Below are positions 5,873 to 11,250 of a stretch of DNA of 11,250 nucleotides, piece by piece. A model generated the notes under the pieces. The model was not told where the DNA came from. It searched no databases and saw only the letters and a list, made by a program, of their open reading frames with translations. This stretch comes from DTU064 sp045588245 (GTDB taxonomy: Bacteria; Bacillota; Clostridia; Oscillospirales; CAG-272): positions 1-11,250 of the forward strand of contig JAZNDW010000031.1 in assembly GCA_045588245.1 (NCBI GenBank), written 5' to 3'. A program made the translations under genes and the position numbers. Numbering within the stretch: position 1 is the stretch's first letter; the number at the start of each line of letters is the position of its first letter.

Positions 5873-7114
5873 ATGAATTATTTTGACATAGATTCTCTCT
5901 TTGCCGAAGCGGAGTCCGCCCTCCGCCCCGTATTTGACGACATCGATAAGATCTCCGAGGCGCGCACGCGCGACATCATCGACGCATTCCGCCGCCGCGG
6001 AATGTCCGAGGCGTGCCTTTATCCGACGAGCGGATACGGATACGGCGACAAAGGTCGCGAGACCCTCGACCTCGTTTACGCCGACGTTTTCGGCACGGAA
6101 GCCGCCCTCGTGCGCCACAGCATCGCCAACGGCACGCACGCGCTCACCATCGCGCTTTTCGCCCTGCTCCGCACCGGCGACCGTATGCTCTCCGTAACGG
6201 GTGCGCCGTACGACACGCTTGAAGAGGTCATCGGCAAGCGCGGCGAACCGGGTGCAGGCTCGCTCCGCGACTACGGCATCGAATACGACGAGCTCGCTTT
6301 ACTGCCTGATTGCCGCATCGACTACGATGCACTCCGCAAAAAGCTCGCCGAATCCGATAACATCAAGGTCGTTTACGCGCAGCGCAGCCGCGGCTACGGC
6401 GAGCGCCGCGCCATCTCCGTTGACGAGCTGAACGAGCTTGCAGACTTCGTTCACGCAAACAGCTCCGCCTACTTCGTCGTTGACAACTGCTACGGCGAAT
6501 TCACCGAGATCTCCGAGCCGCGCGCCGACCTCTTCGTTGGCTCGCTCATCAAAAACCCCGGCGGCGGACTCGCCATGTCCGGCGGCTACTTCGCGGGCAC
6601 AGCCCGCGCCGTGGAGCTCGCCTCTTACCGCCTGACCTCCCCCGGCATCGGCGCCGAAGTCGGCGCGACGCTCGGGCAGAACCGCTCGATGATACAGGGC
6701 TTCTTCATGGCGCCGCACGCCGTTGCCGCCTCGAAAAAGACGGCGGCGCTCGCCGCCTACGTCTTCGGCAAAATGGGCTACGACGTTTCGCCCGCGTGGG
6801 ACGGACACCGCTCCGACATCATCGAAACGATCCGCTTCGGCGATCCTGACAAGCTCTGCGCCTTTTGCCGCGGAATACAGTACGGTTCCCCCATCGACTC
6901 CTTCGTCACTCCCGAGCCGTGGGATATGCCCGGCTATGCCGACCCCGTCATCATGGCGGCAGGCACGTTCGTCTCGGGCGCTTCCATTGAGCTTTCCGCC
7001 GACGGACCGCTCCGCGAGCCCTACATCGCCTATATGCAAGGCGGCCTCACATACGAATCGGGTAAATACGGCGTCAGATGTGCTGTCCTTGAGCTTCAGA
7101 AACTCGCCGATTGA
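5873..7114 (+). CDS. ynbB: Met-gamma-lyase family PLP protein (YnbB, 'aluminium resistance protein')
   Basis: The 413-aa protein matches the PF06838 type family, a fold-type I PLP group annotated as methionine gamma-lyase or aluminium resistance protein, widespread in Firmicutes and of uncertain substrate. The PLP lysine is K227 in GSLIKNPGGG and the pyridine-binding aspartate is D204 in FVVDNCYGEF. SGYGYGDKGR (53-62) and HSIANGTHA (82-90) form the cofactor and substrate region; RSRGYGER (171-178) and TSPGIGAEVG (255-264) are also family-typical. Length agrees with the family (about 400-430 aa). If it is a true lyase it would release methanethiol or sulfide from sulfur amino acids, which would suit the sulfur theme of the next operon. 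The start has a good GAAAGGA site. The stop codon overlaps the -35 box of the downstream promoter. The symbol follows the Bacillus homologue and is tentative. Confidence 0.85.
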   Translation: MNYFDIDSLFAEAESALRPVFDDIDKISEARTRDIIDAFRRRGMSEACLYPTSGYGYGDKGRETLDLVYADVFGTEAALVRHSIANGTHALTIALFALLRTGDRMLSVTGAPYDTLEEVIGKRGEPGAGSLRDYGIEYDELALLPDCRIDYDALRKKLAESDNIKVVYAQRSRGYGERRAISVDELNELADFVHANSSAYFVVDNCYGEFTEISEPRADLFVGSLIKNPGGGLAMSGGYFAGTARAVELASYRLTSPGIGAEVGATLGQNRSMIQGFFMAPHAVAASKKTAALAAYVFGKMGYDVSPAWDGHRSDIIETIRFGDPDKLCAFCRGIQYGSPIDSFVTPEPWDMPGYADPVIMAAGTFVSGASIELSADGPLREPYIAYMQGGLTYESGKYGVRCAVLELQKLAD

Positions 7115-7139
7115 CAAAATTCGCTGATGGTTATATAAT
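7111..7139 (+). promoter_or_regulatory. Perfect consensus sigma-A promoter inside the ynbB stop codon
   Basis: TTGACA (7111-7116), a 17-nt spacer and TATAAT (7134-7139) match consensus at all 12 hexamer positions. The ynbB stop TGA (7112-7114) is part of the -35. Predicted transcription start is near 7146, giving a leader of about 46 nt before the lipoprotein ATG. A promoter this strong normally needs tight repression or drives a highly expressed operon; the palindrome right after it may supply the control. Confidence 0.88.
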
Positions 7140-7148
7140 TTATTTATG

Positions 7149-7166
7149 ATGTAATGTAGATTACAT
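7149..7166 (+). promoter_or_regulatory. Palindrome downstream of the -10, CRP/FNR-type operator or hairpin
   Basis: ATGTAAT (7149-7155), 4-nt GTAG and ATTACAT (7160-7166) form a perfect dyad. As DNA it reads TGTAA-N6-TTACA, the layout of CRP/FNR-family sites. It falls at about +4 to +20 of the consensus promoter, where a bound protein would block transcription. As RNA it is a weak AT-rich stem followed by ATTTTTAT, which might instead end read-through from ynbB. A stem this near the start is unlikely to terminate transcripts from the local promoter. Confidence 0.5.
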
Positions 7167-7191
7167 ATTTTTATCAAAAGCAGGAATCAAA

Positions 7192-7716
7192 ATGAAAAAA
7201 ACAGCCCTCCTAATTGCCGTTATTCTCCTCTCTTTGACGGCTCTCACCGCTTGTTCCGACGATTCGGACGTAAAAGTGCCGAACGGAATGCAGCTTTGCA
7301 CCAATGACGTTATCAATTATAACCTCTTCGTTCCCGCAGAATGGACTCCCTCGCTCTCAACGGGCGCCGTCGGCGCTTATTGCTCCGCAGAAGACCCCAC
7401 AAACGTTTCCGTTATGGCATGGAACGTCGATTCTTCAATGACGCTCGACCTTTGGTGGGAGCAGTACCGCTCCGATTTTGAAATGGTGTTTGACGACCTC
7501 GATCTCATCTCCTCTGACAATGCAACCCTCGGCGGCGTTGCGGCAAAGAAGTTCACCTACACCGCAAAGCTCGGCGAATACGAATACTATTACACGCAGG
7601 TTGCCGCTATTCATTGGAGCATGGTATACGTCCTCACATTCACATCTACCCCCGAGCTTTACGAGAGCCACTCCGAAGAGCTTGCGGACATCATCGAATA
7701 TTTCGAATTTCACTGA
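7192..7716 (+). CDS. Small lipoprotein, PsbP/DUF1795-like
   Basis: The 174-aa protein starts with a type II signal peptide: MKKT, a hydrophobic stretch (5-17) and the lipobox LTAC with the lipidated cysteine at C21, followed by an acidic DDSD linker. It should therefore be anchored on the outer face of the cell membrane. The rest is one compact domain with the look of the PsbP/DUF1795 (Mog1-like) fold: an early YNLFVPAEW strand, a central MTLDLWWEQYRSDFE helix, GGVAAKKFTYTAK, EYYYTQ and a late YVLTFTSTPELYESHSEELADIIEYFEF segment. I base this on pattern only. Its function is unknown; related domains are extracytoplasmic and often described as binding or stress-related. It is the first gene of the operon and ends 6 nt before the cysteine desulfurase start. 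Confidence 0.75.
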   Translation: MKKTALLIAVILLSLTALTACSDDSDVKVPNGMQLCTNDVINYNLFVPAEWTPSLSTGAVGAYCSAEDPTNVSVMAWNVDSSMTLDLWWEQYRSDFEMVFDDLDLISSDNATLGGVAAKKFTYTAKLGEYEYYYTQVAAIHWSMVYVLTFTSTPELYESHSEELADIIEYFEFH

Positions 7717-7722
7717 TACGGC

Positions 7723-8877
7723 ATGATCTATTTTGACAACGCCTCCACGACTAAGCCGTCGGCTGCCGCCGTTGCCGCCGTTACCGAGGCTCTCACCGTC
7801 AGCTGGGGAAACCCCTCCTCGCGTCACGACGCAGGACGGGCTGCAAAAAAGCTCGTCGATTCGGCGAAGCTTACAATACTGTCAACTCTCGGGGCGCGCC
7901 GCGCCCCGTCTTCGTCGCTGATCTTCACGGCAAGCGGCACGGAGGCGAATAACCTCGCCATACTCGGCGTCTGCCGCGCAAAAGCGCGGCGCGGACGCAT
8001 CCTCACAACGCAGGGCGAACACGCTTCCGTTGCAAACGCTGTCGCCGCCGCCGAAGCCGAAGGCTTCGAGGTCGTGACGATTCCAACGAAAAACGGAATC
8101 CTCGACGTTGACGCCGTCGCCGAAGCGGCGACGCAAAACGTCGTTTTAGCATCGTTTATGCTTGTGAACAACGAAACGGGCGCAAGATATAATGTAGAGG
8201 AGGCTTTTGCCGCCGTCCGCGCAAGCTCGCCGAGCGCGATATGTCACTGCGACGCCGTTCAGGGGTACATGAAGCTGCCGTTTACGGTAAAATCGCTCGG
8301 CGCCGACATGATAACGCTGTCGGCGCATAAGATACACGGCCCGAAGGGTATCGGCGCCTTATACGTTGACACCGACGTACACCGCCGCCGCGAGCTTTCC
8401 GCCGTCATATTCGGCGGAGGTCAGGAATCGGGCTATCGCTCGGGCACCGAAAACGTGCCCGCCATACTCGGCTTCGCCGCCGCTGCCGCAGAGGCACACA
8501 GCATGCTCACCGAAAATGCCGAAAAGACATCATCTCTGCGCGAGTACGTCATCGACCTTGTGGGCGCCATTGACGGTGTCAGATGCAATCTGCCGGCTGT
8601 TCCCGCGCCGCACATCGTGAGCATCACTCTGCCCGGCATCAAAAGCGAAACGATGCTCCACTTTCTGTCCGAGCGCGGCATCGCCGTCTCAAGCGGCTCT
8701 GCCTGCTCGTCACATTCCAAAAATCTGTCCGGAGCGCTTTTAGCTTTCGGGCTCACCGACAAGGACGCCGATACGACAGTTCGCGTCAGTCTTTGCGAAG
8801 ACAACACAAAAGAAGAAGCCGATGCGTTTGCCGCCGCGCTTCGCGACGGCGTCAAACGATTGGCAAGAATCAAATAA
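7723..8877 (+). CDS. Cysteine desulfurase (NifS/IscS family)
   Basis: The 384-aa class V aminotransferase-fold enzyme removes sulfur from cysteine to form an enzyme persulfide plus alanine, supplying sulfur for Fe-S clusters and thio-cofactors. The start MIYFDNASTTKPS is typical of the family. PLP contacts are SGTEANN (71-77), H100 in TQGEHASV, D177 and Q180 in HCDAVQ, and the PLP lysine K203 in SAHKIHGPKG. RSGTEN (239-244) follows. The persulfide cysteine is C328 in VSSGSACSSHSK, with the longer group I loop. It starts 6 nt after the lipoprotein stop with no clear ribosome binding site, so translational coupling is likely. No IscU, ThiI, MnmA or IscR gene stands beside it here; instead the next genes are FTR-like and thioredoxin. 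No gene symbol is given because NifS and IscS subtypes cannot be separated confidently. Confidence 0.92.
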   Translation: MIYFDNASTTKPSAAAVAAVTEALTVSWGNPSSRHDAGRAAKKLVDSAKLTILSTLGARRAPSSSLIFTASGTEANNLAILGVCRAKARRGRILTTQGEHASVANAVAAAEAEGFEVVTIPTKNGILDVDAVAEAATQNVVLASFMLVNNETGARYNVEEAFAAVRASSPSAICHCDAVQGYMKLPFTVKSLGADMITLSAHKIHGPKGIGALYVDTDVHRRRELSAVIFGGGQESGYRSGTENVPAILGFAAAAAEAHSMLTENAEKTSSLREYVIDLVGAIDGVRCNLPAVPAPHIVSITLPGIKSETMLHFLSERGIAVSSGSACSSHSKNLSGALLAFGLTDKDADTTVRVSLCEDNTKEEADAFAAALRDGVKRLARIK

Positions 8878-8878
8878 A

Positions 8879-8897
8879 CGGCGGATAATCTCCGCCG
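8879..8897 (+). other. Intercistronic hairpin before the FTR ribosome binding site
   Basis: CGGCGGA (8879-8885) and TCCGCCG (8891-8897) form a perfect 7-bp GC-rich stem with loop TAATC, starting 1 nt after the desulfurase stop. It ends 2 nt before GGAGG (8900-8904), which is 7 nt upstream of the FTR start. There is no U-run, so it is not a terminator. It could stabilise a processed mRNA end or set the relative expression of the two genes. Confidence 0.5.
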
Positions 8898-8911
8898 ACG
8901 GAGGAAAAACT

Positions 8912-9127
8912 ATGGCTATCAGGCTCAATGAGGACAAAGAAATCGTCCGTATGATAAAAGAAGGGCTCAAGGAGCGCGGCGGCTACTGCCCGTGCCGACG
9001 CGAATCGACCCCCGACACGAAGTGCATTTGTCTTGAGTTCAGAGAGCAAATGGCAGACCCCGATTTTGAAGGCTACTGTCACTGCTTACTCTATTACAAA
9101 GAAAAAGATCCCGTATCCGAAAAATGA
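8912..9127 (+). CDS. Ferredoxin-thioredoxin reductase catalytic chain homologue
   Basis: This 71-aa protein has the six-cysteine pattern of the FTR catalytic (beta) chain: YCPC (C26, C28), CIC (C38, C40) and YCHC (C56, C58). In FTR these hold a [4Fe-4S] cluster next to an active-site disulfide that passes ferredoxin electrons to thioredoxin. From memory, the plant/cyanobacterial spacing is CPC-X16-CPC-X8-CHC; here it is CPC-X9-CIC-X15-CHC, so the first and last pairs keep their distance while the middle pair lies 7 residues earlier. Short stand-alone FTR-like chains of this kind occur in anaerobes. An in-frame ATG at 8822 would extend into the desulfurase gene; the GGAGG site before 8912 decides the start. 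There is no variable (alpha) chain gene in the window. The thioredoxin gene follows directly and is its obvious partner. Confidence 0.85.
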   Translation: MAIRLNEDKEIVRMIKEGLKERGGYCPCRRESTPDTKCICLEFREQMADPDFEGYCHCLLYYKEKDPVSEK

Positions 9128-9141
9128 AAGGAAACAAAATT

Positions 9142-9456
9142 ATGTCTGTTATCAAAGTTACAAGCGCAAACTACAAAGAGGTCGTACTCGACTCGAAAGT
9201 TCCCGTTTTAATAGACTTCTGGGCAACCTGGTGCGGTCCTTGCCGCATGATGACGCCCGTGATCGAACAGATCGCAGACGAATGCGACGGCACGTATGCC
9301 GTTGCCTCCGTCAACGTTGACGACGAGCCCGAACTTGCAAATCAATACGGCGTCAACGCAATTCCCTGCTTCGTTGCCGTTGAAAACGGTGCCGTCGCTG
9401 CCACCGCCGTCGGCGTGAAGCCGAAGGCGGCGATCACCGCGCTTTTAGGAAAATAA
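9142..9456 (+). CDS. trxA: Thioredoxin
   Basis: The 104-aa protein is a standard single-domain thioredoxin: beta-strand VPVLIDFWATWCGPCRMM with active-site C31 and C34 in WCGPC, the buried D25, P39, and the cis-proline P75. The residue after the cis-proline is cysteine (IPCF) where classical TrxA has threonine, and C48 is another extra thiol. An ATG at 9124 overlaps the FTR stop as ATGA, but AAAGGA (9128-9133) lies about 8 nt before ATG 9142, where MSVIKVTSANY matches a normal thioredoxin N-terminus, so 9142 is chosen. It sits directly after the FTR homologue, indicating reduction by ferredoxin rather than, or in addition to, NADPH. It is followed 5 nt later by the transporter gene. Confidence 0.93.
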   Translation: MSVIKVTSANYKEVVLDSKVPVLIDFWATWCGPCRMMTPVIEQIADECDGTYAVASVNVDDEPELANQYGVNAIPCFVAVENGAVAATAVGVKPKAAITALLGK

Positions 9457-9461
9457 TCACT

Positions 9462-10610
9462 ATGAAAAAAAGCCATGAGCTTCTGCTTTTGCTGTCGGCG
9501 TGCGCGTCCACCGTCGTCCTCGCCGTCATCAACTCCTCGTTCGGTCCGATGCTCGGCCCCATAACGGAGCATTATCTTGACGGGGACGGGGCAAGCCAGG
9601 GTTATCCGAACTCCGCGATGCAGGCAGGCTGCATCGCCGCCGTCGTGCTTTTGATGCTCTTCGGCGGTAAGCTGACCGTCAAGGCAAAGACTCTGCTTCT
9701 GACTTTGTCAGCCGCTGTGATGTGCATAGGCATGATCCTGCTCGGCACCTCACCGTCGTTTGCGGTCTTCGTTTTGCTGTTCGCCTTTGTCGGACTTGCC
9801 TACGGTGCCGCCGACGTAACCTCGTCTGCCCTCGTCGCGGACGCATACGGCGAAGCCTCATCGGGAATGATGTGTATTCTCCACGGAAGCCACGGAGCCG
9901 CCGGCATCGCCGCCCCTATCGTTGTGTCTGCGGTTCTTTCGGGAACTGACAAATGGAGTCTGCCGTACACCGTGATCGGCGTCTTCATCATGGCGATTGC
10001 CGCCTTCCTTTTTGCCGTTTTCGCAAAAGAGAAAAGCCGCGATGGCGCCTCGGGCGGAGCTTTTATTCCGTTTGACAAAGCACTTTTGCCGATAGCGCTG
10101 CCGATTTTCTTTTACGGCATATATCTTGTCGGCATGATAAACTACACGGTGCGCTACGAATCGACGCTCATCGGCCGCGACGAGAGCGCAGCGCTGACGC
10201 TTTCCATGCTTTACCTCGGACTGACGGCATCACGTCTCGTTTTGCCGCTGCTCCACGTCAAGCCGACGCTCTATCTGCGCATCTCTCCTGTCGCATCCGC
10301 CGTTTTGCTCGGAGCAGGCGTTGCCGCAGGCAACGGCATCGTTTACATAGTTTGCGCCGCATTGTCCTCGCTTATTGCGGGCGCATTCATTCCCGTTGCG
10401 ATCTCGGAGGCTTGCAAGCTCATGCCCGGACGCACCACGGGCGCGTCCACGTGGATGAATCTTGCGATGCTTGCGGGCAACGGAATCGCCTCGCCCATGA
10501 TCGGCGCCGTCAGCGGATCGCTCGGTCTCGGCGCCGCGATGATGATACCGCCGATCGCCCTGGCGCTTGCGTTCGTAACGTCTTTTATCCGCGTTGCGAA
10601 AAAGCCGTAA
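9462..10610 (+). CDS. MFS transporter
   Basis: The 382-aa protein is strongly hydrophobic with about 11-12 predicted membrane spans in two halves: roughly 7-28, 50-68, 76-95, 99-128, 145-160 and 167-188, then a charged central loop (189-206), then about 208-228, 243-263, 274-290, 292-312, 331-350 and 354-377. GGKLTVKAK (68-76) after the second span resembles the MFS loop 2-3 position, though the classical DR motif is not clear. The substrate cannot be told. Its start lies 5 nt after the thioredoxin stop, and the AGGA within the end of the thioredoxin gene can serve as ribosome binding site. It is the last gene of the operon, closed by an intrinsic terminator 17 nt later. Export or uptake of a sulfur compound would suit the neighbours but is only a guess. 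Confidence 0.82.
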   Translation: MKKSHELLLLLSACASTVVLAVINSSFGPMLGPITEHYLDGDGASQGYPNSAMQAGCIAAVVLLMLFGGKLTVKAKTLLLTLSAAVMCIGMILLGTSPSFAVFVLLFAFVGLAYGAADVTSSALVADAYGEASSGMMCILHGSHGAAGIAAPIVVSAVLSGTDKWSLPYTVIGVFIMAIAAFLFAVFAKEKSRDGASGGAFIPFDKALLPIALPIFFYGIYLVGMINYTVRYESTLIGRDESAALTLSMLYLGLTASRLVLPLLHVKPTLYLRISPVASAVLLGAGVAAGNGIVYIVCAALSSLIAGAFIPVAISEACKLMPGRTTGASTWMNLAMLAGNGIASPMIGAVSGSLGLGAAMMIPPIALALAFVTSFIRVAKKP

Positions 10611-10627
10611 CCAAAAACGATAATCAA

Positions 10628-10658
10628 CCCCGACAGGCTCGTCCCGTTGGGGCTTTTT
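10628..10658 (+). terminator. Intrinsic terminator of the desulfurase-FTR-Trx-MFS operon
   Basis: CCCCGAC (10628-10634) pairs with GTTGGGG (10646-10652) including one G-U pair, and after one mismatch GG pairs with CC around a short loop. The stem is followed by CTTTTT (10653-10658). This is a good Rho-independent terminator 17 nt after the transporter stop. Confidence 0.88.
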
Positions 10659-10705
10659 CGCGCCGTCTCCACATAATAATTCACAAATATATTGTCCCTA
10701 TATAC

Positions 10706-10734
10706 TTGAAAAAAAGACGGTCGTGTTATATAAT
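10706..10734 (+). promoter_or_regulatory. Sigma-A promoter of ireB
   Basis: TTGAAA (10706-10711, 5 of 6) and a perfect TATAAT (10729-10734) are spaced 17 nt apart. The predicted leader is about 62 nt. The promoter follows the terminator at 10628-10658, so ireB starts an independent transcription unit. Confidence 0.82.
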
Positions 10735-10769
10735 ATTTATATAAGGGATATTGTTTTCCCAAAAACAAA

Positions 10770-10796
10770 GCCGTCGGCAAAGACGGCGGAACGGAG
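10770..10796 (+). promoter_or_regulatory. Leader hairpin and ribosome binding site of ireB
   Basis: GCCGTC (10770-10775) and GACGGC (10782-10787) form a 6-bp stem with loop GGCAAA. GGAG (10793-10796) stands 6 nt before the ATG and only 5 nt after the stem. The arrangement repeats that before the FTR and TIM-barrel genes. Confidence 0.5.
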
Positions 10797-10802
10797 TACA
10801 CT

Positions 10803-11060
10803 ATGGCAAAAAGACCCGGCGACGAAACCATCACCTTTTCACTGCACGACAACGCCGAGGATACGATGCACGATACCTTGAAGACCGTGTACAACGCTCT
10901 CGTTGAAAAGGGCTACAACCCCATCAACCAGATCGTGGGATACATTCTGTCGGAGGATCCCACCTATATCACCAACCACAACAACGCCAGATCCCTCATC
11001 TGCCGTCTGGACAGAGACGAGCTGATGAATCTGATGGTGCGCTACTATCTGGATGTTTGA
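10803..11060 (+). CDS. ireB: IreB family regulatory phosphoprotein
   Basis: The 85-aa protein belongs to the IreB (UPF0297/DUF965, YrzL) family of Firmicutes. In Enterococcus faecalis IreB is a substrate of the PASTA kinase IreK and lowers cephalosporin resistance. Family landmarks are GYNPINQIVGY (37-47), EDPTYI (51-56), NNAR (60-63) and RDELMNLMVRYYL near the end. The N-terminus DETITF aligns with the family's DETVRF; T9 fits one of the two phosphorylated threonines described for IreB, while the other position appears to be occupied by glycine here (from memory of that sequence). Length matches the family (about 85-90 aa). It has its own promoter and a good ribosome binding site. In most Firmicutes ruvX follows; here a RibF-like gene overlaps its last 8 nt. 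Confidence 0.92.
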   Translation: MAKRPGDETITFSLHDNAEDTMHDTLKTVYNALVEKGYNPINQIVGYILSEDPTYITNHNNARSLICRLDRDELMNLMVRYYLDV

Positions 11061-11250
11061 GTGTCCGCAGGAAAACGGCGGCGTGACCATTCGTGTCTTG
11101 GAGGGCGGTACCCGTTTTGTTTCCTTCACAGAGCGAGCGGCCAAGGGGCTTCCCGAAGGAGCCGTTTTGGCACTGGGCTGCTTTGACGGCCTTCACGAGG
11201 GGCACCGGAGTCTGATCAAAAACGCTGCTGCCCTTGCCCGAGGGCGCGGG
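11053..11250 (+). CDS. RibF-like FAD synthetase / riboflavin kinase, N-terminal part
   Basis: A frame open from ATG 11053 to the window edge gives 66 residues with no stop. The segment ALGCFDGLHEGHRSLI (40-55) is the nucleotidyltransferase signature of RibF-type FMN adenylyltransferases, with the H-x-G-H motif at 48-51 (HEGH) and the preceding FDG (44-46). RibF makes FMN and FAD from riboflavin; a C-terminal riboflavin kinase domain would lie beyond the window. The preceding 35 residues are somewhat longer than the usual RibF lead-in and not distinctive. The start overlaps the ireB stop by 8 nt and no Shine-Dalgarno is visible, so translation probably depends on termination-reinitiation. Another HxGH nucleotidyltransferase (a RibF-like domain without kinase) is the main alternative. 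Confidence 0.75.
   Translation, partial: MFECPQENGGVTIRVLEGGTRFVSFTERAAKGLPEGAVLALGCFDGLHEGHRSLIKNAAALARGRG

Noticed and set aside
6299..7177. 292-codon open frame on the minus strand opposite ynbB
   Set aside because: It lies antisense to a gene with clear PLP-enzyme motifs, has low-complexity Val/Gly/Ala/Arg composition typical of GC-rich shadow frames, and no recognisable domain.
8822..8911. Upstream extension of the FTR gene
   Set aside because: It would overlap the desulfurase end and the intercistronic hairpin; GGAGG directly precedes ATG 8912.
9124..9141. ATGA overlap start for thioredoxin
   Set aside because: The six extra residues are not thioredoxin-like and the AAAGGA site lies between the two ATGs, favouring 9142. 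Some initiation at 9124 cannot be excluded.
1..11250. CRISPR arrays, tRNA or rRNA genes, prophage or defence genes
   Set aside because: I found no regularly spaced repeats, cloverleaf-like segments or genes of these kinds on either strand.

Overview
The window looks like a moderately GC-rich chromosome segment from an anaerobic Firmicute, probably an uncultured Clostridia (Oscillospiraceae-like) lineage. The reasons are an IreB-family gene (a Firmicutes marker), a YnbB-type Met-gamma-lyase-like protein, consensus sigma-A promoters with AGGAGG-type ribosome binding sites, and a ferredoxin-thioredoxin reductase (FTR) catalytic-chain homologue next to a thioredoxin with no photosynthesis genes nearby. 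This is inferred from gene content only. I see no tRNA, rRNA, CRISPR array, transposase, phage gene or broken gene.

Left half (1-5872), genes on the minus strand. A hairpin-rich stretch (1-242) is followed by cysteine synthase cysK (243-1169) and a GH36 alpha-galactosidase (1214-3397), which are probably co-transcribed from a promoter at about 3437-3466. A 242-nt spacer follows. It holds that promoter, a roughly 70-nt repeat that also occurs in inverted orientation downstream of cysK, and a GC-rich hairpin. Next comes a two-gene operon: a TIM-barrel sugar isomerase/epimerase-like protein (4769-5596) and a DUF6807 (PmoA-like) protein (3640-4749). Its promoter shares a 14-nt identical block with the GH36 promoter, which suggests one carbohydrate-use regulon.

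Right half (5873-10610), genes on the plus strand. A PLP enzyme of the Met-gamma-lyase/YnbB family (5873-7114) has its own promoter. Its stop codon lies inside a perfect consensus promoter (TTGACA-17-TATAAT, 7111-7139) that drives a compact operon: lipoprotein, cysteine desulfurase, a 71-aa FTR catalytic-chain-like Fe-S protein, thioredoxin and an MFS transporter, ending at a clear intrinsic terminator (10628-10658). A CRP/FNR-type palindrome (TGTAA-N6-TTACA) sits just after the predicted transcription start. Three genes (cysteine desulfurase, FTR, Trx) point to sulfur mobilisation coupled to ferredoxin-driven thiol reduction. cysK and the Met-gamma-lyase homologue add to the sulfur amino acid theme.

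Right end (10659-11250): a separate strong promoter drives ireB, whose end overlaps by 8 nt the start of a RibF-like FAD synthetase gene that runs off the window.

The strongest candidates for something new are the Cys desulfurase/FTR/Trx operon with its displaced middle Cys pair and FNR-like site, the paired intergenic repeat, and the DUF6807/TIM-barrel/GH36 carbohydrate locus.
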